From Nitrosarchaeum sp. (GTDB lineage Archaea > Thermoproteota > Nitrososphaeria > Nitrososphaerales > Nitrosopumilaceae): a stretch of DNA of 64,000 nucleotides. The position numbers and the translations under genes are program-made. The DNA is taken from assembly GCA_021414365.1 (NCBI GenBank), contig JAIOOR010000013.1, positions 124,001 to 188,000 on the forward strand. The letters are read 5' to 3'. How positions within the stretch are numbered: the first letter of the stretch is position 1; each line of letters begins with the position of its first letter. Positions 43,636-51,493 of the stretch are shown here, one piece after another. The notes under the pieces are model-generated. The model made no database searches, was not told where the DNA came from, and saw only the letters and a program-made list of their open reading frames with translations.

Positions 43636-44457
43636 TTATTTTATACATAAAATATTTGTATACCATCTTCCCGGTTGATTTTCTTTAGTTTTTTCTACCG
43701 GATTTTTTTCTCGTTCTTTTACAATTTTTAACATTTCTTTAATTGTAACTTGGTATGTTTTTTGTAAAAACTCATCAATATGATATAATGTGAATCCTGA
43801 CGATATTAATATTTCAAGAAATTCTTTTGAATCTACATCTGCATTTTTGAAACCCTGAGGCCAAAACTCTGTAATAACTGAAATCTTTTTGTTAAACTCA
43901 ATGGTTTTTTTCATCCCACTTAATACTTTTTTTTCAGAACCTTCTACATCCATCTTGATTATATCTACAGTAAGATCTCCCAATTGTTCTAGGAATGAGT
44001 CCACTGTGACCACTTTTATTTTTTGAGATTTTCCTTTATGTTCTCCAGAACTATAGTGATATTCAAAAAGACTGTGTTCTGATTTGTAATAAGGCGATAA
44101 AAATAATTCTCCATATCCATTATGATCTGATACTGCTGCCTCTACAACAATAATGTTCTCAAATTTGTTTTGTTCTATGCTTTTTTTAATCAATTTTACA
44201 TTTTCTTTTGCTGGTTCAAATGAGAATATTTTTCCATTAGATCCTACTATGCTTCTGGCCAAAAGTGAATAATATCCAATATTTGCCCCAATATCTAAAA
44301 CAATATGATCTTTTTTTAGCTGTTTTTCAAATATTTCTGATTCATGTGACTCTGTTGCATATTTTCCCAGCATCATAACTTGTCTTGAAAAATCCAAATC
44401 TGTTCTATCCAAAATCATTTTAAATCTCTCAAAATCATGAATGCAAAAATTATTCAT
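43636..44457 (-). CDS. FkbM-family SAM methyltransferase
   Basis: 273 residues. Motif I is VLDIGANIGYYSLLA (about 50-64); FSFEPAKENVKLI and IIKMDVEGSEKKVLSGM are the classic FkbM blocks. Such enzymes usually methylate sugar hydroxyls, so a glycan or S-layer role is plausible, but no glycan genes are adjacent. Confidence 0.8.
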   Translation of the reverse strand: MNNFCIHDFERFKMILDRTDLDFSRQVMMLGKYATESHESEIFEKQLKKDHIVLDIGANIGYYSLLARSIVGSNGKIFSFEPAKENVKLIKKSIEQNKFENIIVVEAAVSDHNGYGELFLSPYYKSEHSLFEYHYSSGEHKGKSQKIKVVTVDSFLEQLGDLTVDIIKMDVEGSEKKVLSGMKKTIEFNKKISVITEFWPQGFKNADVDSKEFLEILISSGFTLYHIDEFLQKTYQVTIKEMLKIVKEREKNPVEKTKENQPGRWYTNILCIK

Positions 44458-44538
44458 AAATAATTTTAACTTCAGTGCTAAAAATACTATTTGTTCCTAC
44501 ACAAACCTTTTTCATGATGTTCTGGTCTTGAAAAATTA

Positions 44539-45315
44539 TTGGAACCTGACAAAGTACCAGAAAAATTAACAATTAAGATAAACAAAAAAATACTACTCCT
44601 TATACTTGCAATGGTCATTGGTTTTCAAGGCTTTATCACTATAATGCCCTCATCTGATGAACTGGATGTATTTATCTCGTTTGTTTCCATCATCAATCCT
44701 CTTGTAGCGTCAGTTGTTTCATTTTTGATCGCAAAACGTTATGGAAATTCTATGGTATTTGGGAAAGCATACTTGATACTTGGAGCAGGTCTATTCATGA
44801 TGTTTCTTGGTGAGTCTAGTTGGTACTACATACAGAATGTATTGGGGGAAGAACCGTTTCCATCTGTTGCAGATGTGTTCTTTTTTGCATTCTATCCTCT
44901 TTCTATTGTTCATATTATATTGAATATACGATTTTTTGGTGTTAAATTTAATGCTAAAACTAAACTATGGTTAGTGTCTTTACCTACTGTAATAATTGTG
45001 CTTTATACAATACTGACATTGCAACAGAATAACGAATTAAACTTTGATTTTTTTTATGGATTGCTTTTTGTAGTATTCTCATCTTCGTTAATGTCATTAT
45101 CTCTACTTGGTGCACTTTCATTTAGAGGTGGTATGTTAAGTATTGCATGGTCATTATTGATGCTGGGGATAATGTTAACTACAATTGGAGATGTATGGTA
45201 TTTTTATCTGCAAACATTCAATGCATATGTTGAAGGTCATCCTGTAGAGTTATTTTGGTATGCTAGTTATTGGGTTATTACATATGGTCTTTACAAACAC
45301 AAAAAAGCAATTTAG
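44539..45315 (+). CDS. Multi-pass membrane protein
   Basis: 258 residues with about eight predicted helices, beginning at 18-38. Conserved-looking GESSWYYIQNVLG and IGDVWYFYLQTF repeat the pattern G-(E/D)-x-W-Y, suggesting an internal duplication. This resembles sensory membrane domains fused to histidine kinases elsewhere, but no kinase is fused here. TTG start. Confidence 0.6.
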   Translation: MEPDKVPEKLTIKINKKILLLILAMVIGFQGFITIMPSSDELDVFISFVSIINPLVASVVSFLIAKRYGNSMVFGKAYLILGAGLFMMFLGESSWYYIQNVLGEEPFPSVADVFFFAFYPLSIVHIILNIRFFGVKFNAKTKLWLVSLPTVIIVLYTILTLQQNNELNFDFFYGLLFVVFSSSLMSLSLLGALSFRGGMLSIAWSLLMLGIMLTTIGDVWYFYLQTFNAYVEGHPVELFWYASYWVITYGLYKHKKAI

Positions 45316-45818
45316 AGTATTTGAGAAGGCACATATTCTGTAGTTATGTTTCTCAATCGCTCTAATCTCTTGAGGACAAATCTTGCAGTTTCACTAACAT
45401 CTGGACTTGGATCATTTACTGCTTTTTTGATTTCTTCTTCTACTTCAAAAGCCCTCATTAATCCAAGTGATTCTATCGCTTCATGTTTTACCAATGCGCT
45501 TGTGTCATGAAATGCCGAATTTACCAAATCTGGTATTTTCTCTCTCATGTTTCTTGCAGCAATTTGAAAGCATGCTTCATGTTTTACTACTCCGTTGTCA
45601 TCATTTTCTAGAATCCATGCCATGAGATCTGCAACTTTGTCAAAAATTGGTTCTTTTGGACCTGCAATTTCTGCAATTTCGCCTGCTAACCATACTGCAT
45701 CCCAACGTTTTGACTCATCTTTTTCTTTTTTTATAATGGGCAAACAAAATTCTAATCTTTTCTCTAATGACATTTCACGCACTAAATTTTCATCTATTAC
45801 AGTTGCACTCATTCCCAA
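45312..45818 (-). CDS. HEAT-repeat protein
   Basis: 168 residues, about four HEAT/PBS-lyase-like helical repeats (RWDAVWLAGEIAEIAG, VKHEACFQIAARNMREKIPDL, VKHEAIESLGLMRAFEVEEEI, VSETARFVLKRL). Such proteins bind partners. The TTG start is chosen because the 18-bp palindrome over it has the same register as in two other genes (46899, 47873); ATG 45812 is two codons later. Leaderless from a TATA-like box near 45840-45850. Confidence 0.7.
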   Translation of the reverse strand: MGMSATVIDENLVREMSLEKRLEFCLPIIKKEKDESKRWDAVWLAGEIAEIAGPKEPIFDKVADLMAWILENDDNGVVKHEACFQIAARNMREKIPDLVNSAFHDTSALVKHEAIESLGLMRAFEVEEEIKKAVNDPSPDVSETARFVLKRLERLRNITTEYVPSQIL

Positions 45819-45828
45819 TACTGGGAAT
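45811..45828. promoter_or_regulatory. Start-codon palindrome, copy 1 (HEAT gene)
   Basis: ATTCCCA-N4-TGGGAAT, perfect 7-bp arms. The TTG start codon (45818-45816) occupies bases 6-8 of the palindrome. Confidence 0.65.
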
Positions 45829-45894
45829 TAGTCATTAATAACTTTTTATTTGATTATCAAAAAGAAAATCATTTATTATCAACTATAATTATCT

Positions 45895-46515
45895 GTGAAT
45901 ATGAATGAGATTGATTGTTTTTTTGCAAAATCTATGGAATCTATAATTATTGAAAATCTTGGCCAGCATACACTTACAAAAATAAAATCACGATTAACTG
46001 AAAAATTTGGAATAGGTATCTATGAATCATTATCTCAGTTTAGTAAGTTTGATGTTGTTTTAAGAGAATTTTTTGGAAAAGGGGCTGATTCTATAGAGAA
46101 AAAATGTTTTGAATCTATTCTATTATTGAACTCAAAATCTGTGAAAAATAGTGATGTTTATCTCACAATTAAAGATAAAAATTTGACAATGCTGTTTCTT
46201 GAAACTTTTGGTGACGAAATGAAAAAAAATATGATGAACTCTGTTACAGACAAACAATTAACTATTTATGAAATACTGCAAAAATGTGATATCCCTCAAA
46301 CTTCTGGATATAGAAAGATTAAACAACTAATTGAAAATAGATTTTTAACCGTTCAAGACTATGCAACATCATCTGATGGTAAAAAAATACCCAAATACAC
46401 TTCAGTTTTTGAAAATATCAAAATAAACATTGAAAAAAATAATATCTTGGTTTCAGTTAAAATCAAAAATGCTTTTCAAGAAAGCGACATGTTACATGCA
46501 ATGAATACTCTTTAG
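45895..46515 (+). CDS. Probable transcription regulator
   Basis: 206 residues. The N-terminal half (IIIENLGQHTLTKIKSRL, SKFDVVLREFFGKGADSIEKK) resembles an output/sensor module found in thaumarchaeal regulators (NitrOD-like; from memory, not searched). Residues about 115-160 contain a winged helix (EILQKCDIPQTSGYRKIKQL). It is divergent from the HEAT gene and near the response regulator, so it could act on the shared palindrome. GTG 45895 or ATG 45901 is the start. Confidence 0.6.
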   Translation: MNMNEIDCFFAKSMESIIIENLGQHTLTKIKSRLTEKFGIGIYESLSQFSKFDVVLREFFGKGADSIEKKCFESILLLNSKSVKNSDVYLTIKDKNLTMLFLETFGDEMKKNMMNSVTDKQLTIYEILQKCDIPQTSGYRKIKQLIENRFLTVQDYATSSDGKKIPKYTSVFENIKINIEKNNILVSVKIKNAFQESDMLHAMNTL

Positions 46516-46531
46516 ATTTATGTTTGTAAGG

Positions 46532-46906
46532 TTAAATTTGAGTTTTAGAAAATAATTCATCAATTGTAGCAAACAACTTTGCCGCGTCAAATGGTTTGAA
46601 GATCAACGCTGAAGCTTTAAGTTCATTTATTTTTTGAATAGTTCTTTCATTACTTTCTGCAGTCACCATGATAATTTTTGCTTTAGGATCCAGTTTTTTA
46701 ATATTTTCCAGTCCATAAATTCCATCATAATGTGGCATTCTCACATCCATCAAAACAATATCTGGTTTGAATTTTTGATACAATTCTACTGCTTCTAAAC
46801 CATTATTTCCAATTGCTAGAATAATCATGTCATTTAATTCAAGAAGTTCCTTTTCTACTTCACAAAGCTCCAAATCGTCCTCTATGATTATTGCCGTTAT
46901 TCCCAT
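46532..46906 (-). CDS. Stand-alone response regulator receiver protein
   Basis: 124 residues, a CheY-like fold with acidic residues in IIEDD (8-12), phospho-Asp in VLMDVRMPHYDG (about 53), Thr in MVTAESN and Lys in IFKPFD. No output domain. The ATG lies within an 18-bp palindrome. A kinase partner is not in the window. Confidence 0.85.
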   Translation of the reverse strand: MGITAIIIEDDLELCEVEKELLELNDMIILAIGNNGLEAVELYQKFKPDIVLMDVRMPHYDGIYGLENIKKLDPKAKIIMVTAESNERTIQKINELKASALIFKPFDAAKLFATIDELFSKTQI

Positions 46907-46916
46907 ATTTGGAAAT
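46899..46916. promoter_or_regulatory. Start-codon palindrome, copy 2 (response regulator)
   Basis: ATTCCCA-N4-TGGAAAT, one mismatch between the arms. The ATG (46906-46904) occupies bases 6-8, as in copies 1 and 3. Confidence 0.65.
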
Positions 46917-46953
46917 AATGTCTTTAATAGTTAAGTTTTTAGTTTTCAAATTA

Positions 46954-47880
46954 TTAATCAGAAATTCTTTTACGTAGAAAAAATATGCCTGTAAAAATCA
47001 TAATCACCGTAAATATGTTGATAAATGAAATTGACTCTCCTAATATTGCCCATGAAAATATTACTCCAAATGCTGTTCCAGTTGAGTAAAGAAGTGTTGT
47101 TCTTACTGAGCCTATGAATTTGAGTGATAGGACAAAACAAAACGTTGCAATTCCTGTACCTAACAAACCACTGAGTAAAATTCCTGGCAAATGTGCAACT
47201 GTAATATCAAATGGAATGTTAAATGTAAACATCATTACAAGAGCAACTAATCCTGAGACAAATGATGTAATTTGTGTGATCCTTTTTGAATCTATTTTAT
47301 CTGTAACATACTTTGAAATGTTGATATCGGCTGCAAAAAATACTCCTGATAGTAAAATCAAAAAATCACCTGTAACCATATTTGAAAACATGACGCCTGT
47401 ATTGTACATATCATAACCAATTGGTACCACTATTACTCCAAGAATTATTAGTGTAAACGGTCCTATCTCTTTTCTCTTTAGACTCTCTCGAAGAATTATT
47501 ATTGCAATAAAAATGGAAAATATTATTTCACTACTGTTAAGCACTGCTGCATTTGCAGCACTAGAATTTTTTAGTCCAAAAAAATATGTGATAAGCCCTA
47601 GTACTTCAGCAATACCAATTAACACAAGAAATACCCAATTCTTTTTTGAAATGTTTGAAATTGGAGTAGATTTTTTTGAAATTGTTGTAAAAAATAAACC
47701 GTTTATTATGTAAATTACCAGAGATAAAGTAATGGGATTTACATCATGTATTCCATTATCCAACATTTGTTTTGGAATAACATGCATCAATGCAGACAAT
47801 GCAGCAGATGCTAAAGCTAAAACATATCCTGCATTATAAAATCTCTGTTTTGGCTGTCTGAGAATTGCTCTTATTTCCAC
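46954..47880 (-). CDS. EamA/DMT-family transporter
   Basis: 308 residues with ten predicted membrane helices in two EamA halves (about 20-150 and 165-305). EamA proteins export or take up metabolites such as amino acids or nucleotides; the substrate is unknown. GTG start inside the shared palindrome. Confidence 0.8.
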   Translation of the reverse strand: MEIRAILRQPKQRFYNAGYVLALASAALSALMHVIPKQMLDNGIHDVNPITLSLVIYIINGLFFTTISKKSTPISNISKKNWVFLVLIGIAEVLGLITYFFGLKNSSAANAAVLNSSEIIFSIFIAIIILRESLKRKEIGPFTLIILGVIVVPIGYDMYNTGVMFSNMVTGDFLILLSGVFFAADINISKYVTDKIDSKRITQITSFVSGLVALVMMFTFNIPFDITVAHLPGILLSGLLGTGIATFCFVLSLKFIGSVRTTLLYSTGTAFGVIFSWAILGESISFINIFTVIMIFTGIFFLRKRISD

Positions 47881-47890
47881 ATTTGGGAAT
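47873..47890. promoter_or_regulatory. Start-codon palindrome, copy 3 (DMT transporter)
   Basis: ATTTCCA-N4-TGGGAAT, one mismatch between the arms. The GTG (47880-47878) occupies bases 6-8 of the site. Confidence 0.65.
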
Positions 47891-48088
47891 AGATGTCTTT
47901 GTTAATATGTGATCTTGCATGCAAATGAATCTTTTTAGATCGCTTGGTTTTGTTATATTTTCAATTTTTTAATTTATTTAAAAACTAACGATCAGAATTT
48001 TTAAGTACAAAAAATTAATTTTGTTTTCATTTTTATAATTATGCGATCATCTTATGATTGTTCTCTTTAAAACCCGATTCTTTGAAAA

Positions 48089-48586
48089 ATGTTTGTATTC
48101 AATTACAAACAATTTGTTATAGTCATTAATCTCCCACATTATGTCCTGAATAACTCAATTATTGCAATTATAGGCGTAGCTGTACTGGTTATCTCCACTA
48201 TAGGATTTGGAGCCAGTCTTGCTACAAACACTGGTATTGACAGAATAGGCGCAAGTGACAATCAAGTAGTTGCAGCTGCTAGAGGCAATGTGACTGGACT
48301 TGGATGGACTGAGGAAGTAAATGTTGATGGCAATGTTGCAACTAAACAAATCAAATTTACTGTAGGAAATGAAGATGCTACGGCTGCACACTCTTTTCAG
48401 GCATGTGCTGTACTTGAAGGTCCTGTTGGAGTATTTCAGCCTCCTTTAGGCTCTGCTCCTGGATGTATTGTCACCTCTACTATAGCAGCATCTGATGAAC
48501 TAACACTTCAAAGTCTTAATTTCACAAATACTGTTCCAGTCAGCGAAATTGCAAACATTAGTTTTAGCATTGAAGAATTAAGTTAG
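48089..48586 (+). CDS. Secreted filament-like protein A (TasA/camelysin-like cluster)
   Basis: 165 residues from ATG 48089. A hydrophobic N-terminal segment (IIAIIGVAVLVISTIGFGASL) is followed by TNTGIDRIGASDNQV and a beta-rich domain with H-S-F-Q-A-C-A-V-L and a second cysteine (PGCIV), likely a disulfide. It is about 60% alike by eye to the protein at 48651. By homology with that paralogue the true start is near 48146 (LNNSIIAII); only CTG or GTC stands there, 27 bp after a TATA-like TTATAG, so a rare leaderless CTG start is possible. Neighbouring SipW-like peptidase suggests export and cleavage near the glycine-rich turn. A role in pili or biofilm fibres is inferred. Confidence 0.6.
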   Translation: MFVFNYKQFVIVINLPHYVLNNSIIAIIGVAVLVISTIGFGASLATNTGIDRIGASDNQVVAAARGNVTGLGWTEEVNVDGNVATKQIKFTVGNEDATAAHSFQACAVLEGPVGVFQPPLGSAPGCIVTSTIAASDELTLQSLNFTNTVPVSEIANISFSIEELS

Positions 48587-48650
48587 AACCACGCCTGATT
48601 TTAAAATAAACAAGCTAGTCAATATTATCTGAAATCAATTAATCTATTTC

Positions 48651-49097
48651 ATGAATATGTCACTTCTTGCACTAATTGGAGTTGCCGTGCTGGTTATCTC
48701 CACAATCGGTTTCGGAGCAAGTCTTACTACAAATCCCGGAATCAACAGAATTGGTGGTAGTGACAATCAAGTAGTTGCAGCTGCTAGAGGCAATGTAACT
48801 GACCTTGCATGGACTGAGATAGTTAATACTTTTGGTAACGTTGCATCTAATACAATTACATTTACTGTCGGAAACGAGGATCTTGTTGCTGCACACACAT
48901 TTCAGGTATGTGCTATACTTGAATCAACAAACATGACTCAACAATTTCAGCCAGCTGCAGGTCAACCACCAGTATGTACTACCACATCAAGCATAGCTGC
49001 TTCAGGAGAACTTACATCACAATCTCTTAGTTTCCAAGATTCTGTGGAAACCAGTGATATTGCAAACATTAGTTTCAGCATTGAAGAATTAAGTTAG
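48651..49097 (+). CDS. Secreted filament-like protein B
   Basis: 148 residues, paralogue of the preceding gene. Hydrophobic N-terminus (LLALIGVAVLVISTIGFGASL), then TNPGINRIGGSDNQV, the H-T-F-Q-V-C-A-I-L block and a later Cys, ending NISFSIEELS exactly like protein A. ATG 48651 is leaderless from a TATA-like box near 48621-48629. Two tandem copies followed by a signal peptidase gene recall tasA-sipW. Confidence 0.65.
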   Translation: MNMSLLALIGVAVLVISTIGFGASLTTNPGINRIGGSDNQVVAAARGNVTDLAWTEIVNTFGNVASNTITFTVGNEDLVAAHTFQVCAILESTNMTQQFQPAAGQPPVCTTTSSIAASGELTSQSLSFQDSVETSDIANISFSIEELS

Positions 49098-49151
49098 AAG
49101 AGTGGTAATCTCATTGTTTTTACATAACGAACTATGTAAATGTGAGAAAAA

Positions 49152-49979
49152 TTGAAACAAAAAAAAATCAAAATTATCACACTTTTGTTTCTAATCCCAA
49201 TTTTAATTTATTTTTGGCCAGCTCAGATTTATGGAAACACTCACTACATTATGCTAATTGGTAACAGTATGCATGGAACCATGGAGAGTGGGACTTTTAT
49301 CGTAGCTAAACCAGATCCACAATACTATCTTGGAGATATTATTGCATTCATAAATGAAAAAGATCTAAATGTTGTACACAGAATAGTTGAGCAAACTGAT
49401 GATGGATTTGTAACAAAAGGTGACAACAATCCACGAAACGACCCCAAAGTCATACCTTTTGATCATGTGTTGGGCAGAGTATTGTTTGTTATTCCATATG
49501 TTGGATTCACATCACTGTTTTTGCAAACATCTACAGGTATGTCTATTTTTGGAATATTGATGTTGACAATGTTTGTTAGTAAAAAATCCAATAAAAAGAA
49601 AATATCTGGATTTAGTGGTGCGCTAATCTTTAAAATAGCATTTGTTGTAACTCTTGTAAATTATGTGTTGACTCTAGTCATAATCAATACTGATATTCAT
49701 GTTACTGAGTCAATGAACATTCCTTTCTCAAATTATTTTGAACCATCAGTAGCAAGTACTATGTCATTTTGCCTGATTAGTCTAGTGATTTTTGTATTGT
49801 ATTTGATTGATTATACTCTAAGTAGGAAGAAAACAGATTCTACAAAATTTCTAAAATTACTTTTTACCCTGGGTGGAATAATGATACTTTTGATACAATT
49901 AATGGCCACTGTCAATACAATTCCATTTTTTAGCAATCTGCTTAATCAGCAAGAATGGCTTTTGAATTTTTTTAAATAG
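49152..49979 (+). CDS. Signal peptidase I, SipW/archaeal S26B type
   Basis: 275 residues. An N-terminal helix (7-27) leads to the catalytic serine in GNSMHGTM (Ser39), the SipW-type histidine in NVVHRIV (His76, replacing bacterial Lys) and Asp in KGDNN (Asp91). Three more helices follow at about 127-142, 160-185 and 210-265, longer than usual S26B enzymes. Encoded directly after two small secreted proteins, so it probably processes them. TTG start. Confidence 0.85.
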   Translation: MKQKKIKIITLLFLIPILIYFWPAQIYGNTHYIMLIGNSMHGTMESGTFIVAKPDPQYYLGDIIAFINEKDLNVVHRIVEQTDDGFVTKGDNNPRNDPKVIPFDHVLGRVLFVIPYVGFTSLFLQTSTGMSIFGILMLTMFVSKKSNKKKISGFSGALIFKIAFVVTLVNYVLTLVIINTDIHVTESMNIPFSNYFEPSVASTMSFCLISLVIFVLYLIDYTLSRKKTDSTKFLKLLFTLGGIMILLIQLMATVNTIPFFSNLLNQQEWLLNFFK

Positions 49980-50107
49980 TTATTTTCTGATTTTTTTTGT
50001 TTTAGTATCTGATCTTCTGATTCTATAAAGTTCCATTTTGGAATCAATAATTTGGTCTTATTTCCAGCCACACTATTACATATTGTAGAGCAGTTTCTCT
50101 GAGAAAA

Positions 50108-50548
50108 GTGATTTTTGAAAAGCTAACTAGTTTTGGTGTTCTATTCGCAATTCTAGTGATCGCAATAACTTCTGGAATCTTTGCTGAAGAATTTTCATTT
50201 GCTTCTCAATCTGTACTAAATGATTTGTCTGTAGATGAGTTTTCTATATCTGCCCCTGTAGGCCATGTTGAAGATGTGTCATTTGTACAACAAGTATCTC
50301 CAACAGGTACTATTGAGATAGGTGCAATTACTTTTACTCTAGTTGCTGATGATCCAAATATTCATTTATTTCAGGTTTGTGCCACACTTGAGGGTCCATC
50401 TGGAGTTTTTAGTCCATCTATAGATACTAATACATGTACAAATGCTGAACTACAAGGCAACAAATTATCAAATCAATCAATTAACTTTTTGAATGGGGTC
50501 AATGTCAGTGATATTGTAGGTATTAGTCTAAGTGTTAAAGAAATATAG
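50108..50548 (+). CDS. Secreted filament-like protein C (divergent paralogue)
   Basis: 146 residues with a signal-like N-terminus (LTSFGVLFAILVIAITSGIFA). The region HLFQVCATLEGPSGVFSP matches protein A, and a second Cys (NTCTN) follows, then ISLSVKEI near the end as in the paralogues (ISFSIEEL). The N-terminal GFGASL block is absent. GTG start. Confidence 0.6.
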   Translation: MIFEKLTSFGVLFAILVIAITSGIFAEEFSFASQSVLNDLSVDEFSISAPVGHVEDVSFVQQVSPTGTIEIGAITFTLVADDPNIHLFQVCATLEGPSGVFSPSIDTNTCTNAELQGNKLSNQSINFLNGVNVSDIVGISLSVKEI

Positions 50549-50635
50549 TTATTTCATTTGACTCTAAAAATATTTTCAATATATTTTGTCAATGCAGTTT
50601 ATTTTAGAATATACAACTAATGCAAACAATTTGAA

Positions 50636-51064
50636 TTAACCAATTTCCTGCACTGATATGTCCCAGTCACTCAAATTATTTGGTGCGTTTATGTTATTCG
50701 ATATGTTTATCACTGCACTTTGTGCCTGCCCAGATTGACCTTTTCTAGCAGCTTGTGGAGTATCGGCGCAATCTGCACCTGCTCCTATTGCACTGCTTGT
50801 CTCAGCTCCTGCTATTAAAAAAGCACATATTCTATACGTATGGGCATTTACGGTGTCTTGATTTTCAACTGTAACAGTTACCCTATTTACATGACCTGCT
50901 TGAACTCTTAATACGACATTTGAAATATTCACATTTGGTATGTCTACTGAAGTGTTATCCTCACCACCAATTTTATCCACTGAGGGAGCAGTATTCAATG
51001 AGGTTCCATAACCCACTGTTGCTAAACTAAGAATCATAATTCCAATCAACAAAATAATTTTCAT
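50636..51064 (-). CDS. Secreted filament-like protein D
   Basis: 142 residues, same family: N-terminal IILLIGIMILSLATVGYGTSL, then VDKIGGEDN, later HTYRICAFLIAG and ADCAD, ending WDISVQEIG. It is the last gene of a minus-strand unit headed by the coiled-coil membrane protein, convergent with proteins A-C. Confidence 0.6.
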   Translation of the reverse strand: MKIILLIGIMILSLATVGYGTSLNTAPSVDKIGGEDNTSVDIPNVNISNVVLRVQAGHVNRVTVTVENQDTVNAHTYRICAFLIAGAETSSAIGAGADCADTPQAARKGQSGQAQSAVINISNNINAPNNLSDWDISVQEIG

Positions 51065-51079
51065 ATTTTTATTCTCCTT

Positions 51080-51493
51080 TTATGTTACTGTTACAGTTAC
51101 ACTAGTTAGAATGAATCGTTCTGCAGCTGTTACCGTATCTGACATTGGAATATTGTTTATTGTTGTGTCTGATCCTGGGCAACTTCCAGTTTGTTGAACG
51201 TCGCCTTGTCCAATTAATGTTGCAGTATCATCATAGAAAAAAATATGCACCCATGTGTTACAAGGTATGCCCGTTTGGAATGTAAGGTTTGGAACTGTAA
51301 TAGTATTGGCAGCTTTTAGATTCAAACCCTTCATTCCATATCCTGTTAAATCATTAACGTGTAAAGCATTTATTTTATCAATGCCTACGCTAGTTGCCAA
51401 AGTACTTCCATGACCTACTGTACTGAATACAAATATCACAGACATTCCAAAAACCACTAGTACTATCACACCTAAAAAATTACCATTCATCAT
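51080..51493 (-). CDS. Secreted filament-like protein E
   Basis: 137 residues with N-terminal helix (GVIVLVVFGMSVIFVFSTVG) and HGSTLATSVGIDKI, matching the family's turn (GxGxSLxT...IDKI). The core is shorter but keeps VHIFFYDD and two cysteines (IPCNTW, GSCPG). Its start overlaps the stop of the coiled-coil gene by four bases, so translation is coupled. Confidence 0.6.
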   Translation of the reverse strand: MMNGNFLGVIVLVVFGMSVIFVFSTVGHGSTLATSVGIDKINALHVNDLTGYGMKGLNLKAANTITVPNLTFQTGIPCNTWVHIFFYDDTATLIGQGDVQQTGSCPGSDTTINNIPMSDTVTAAERFILTSVTVTVT

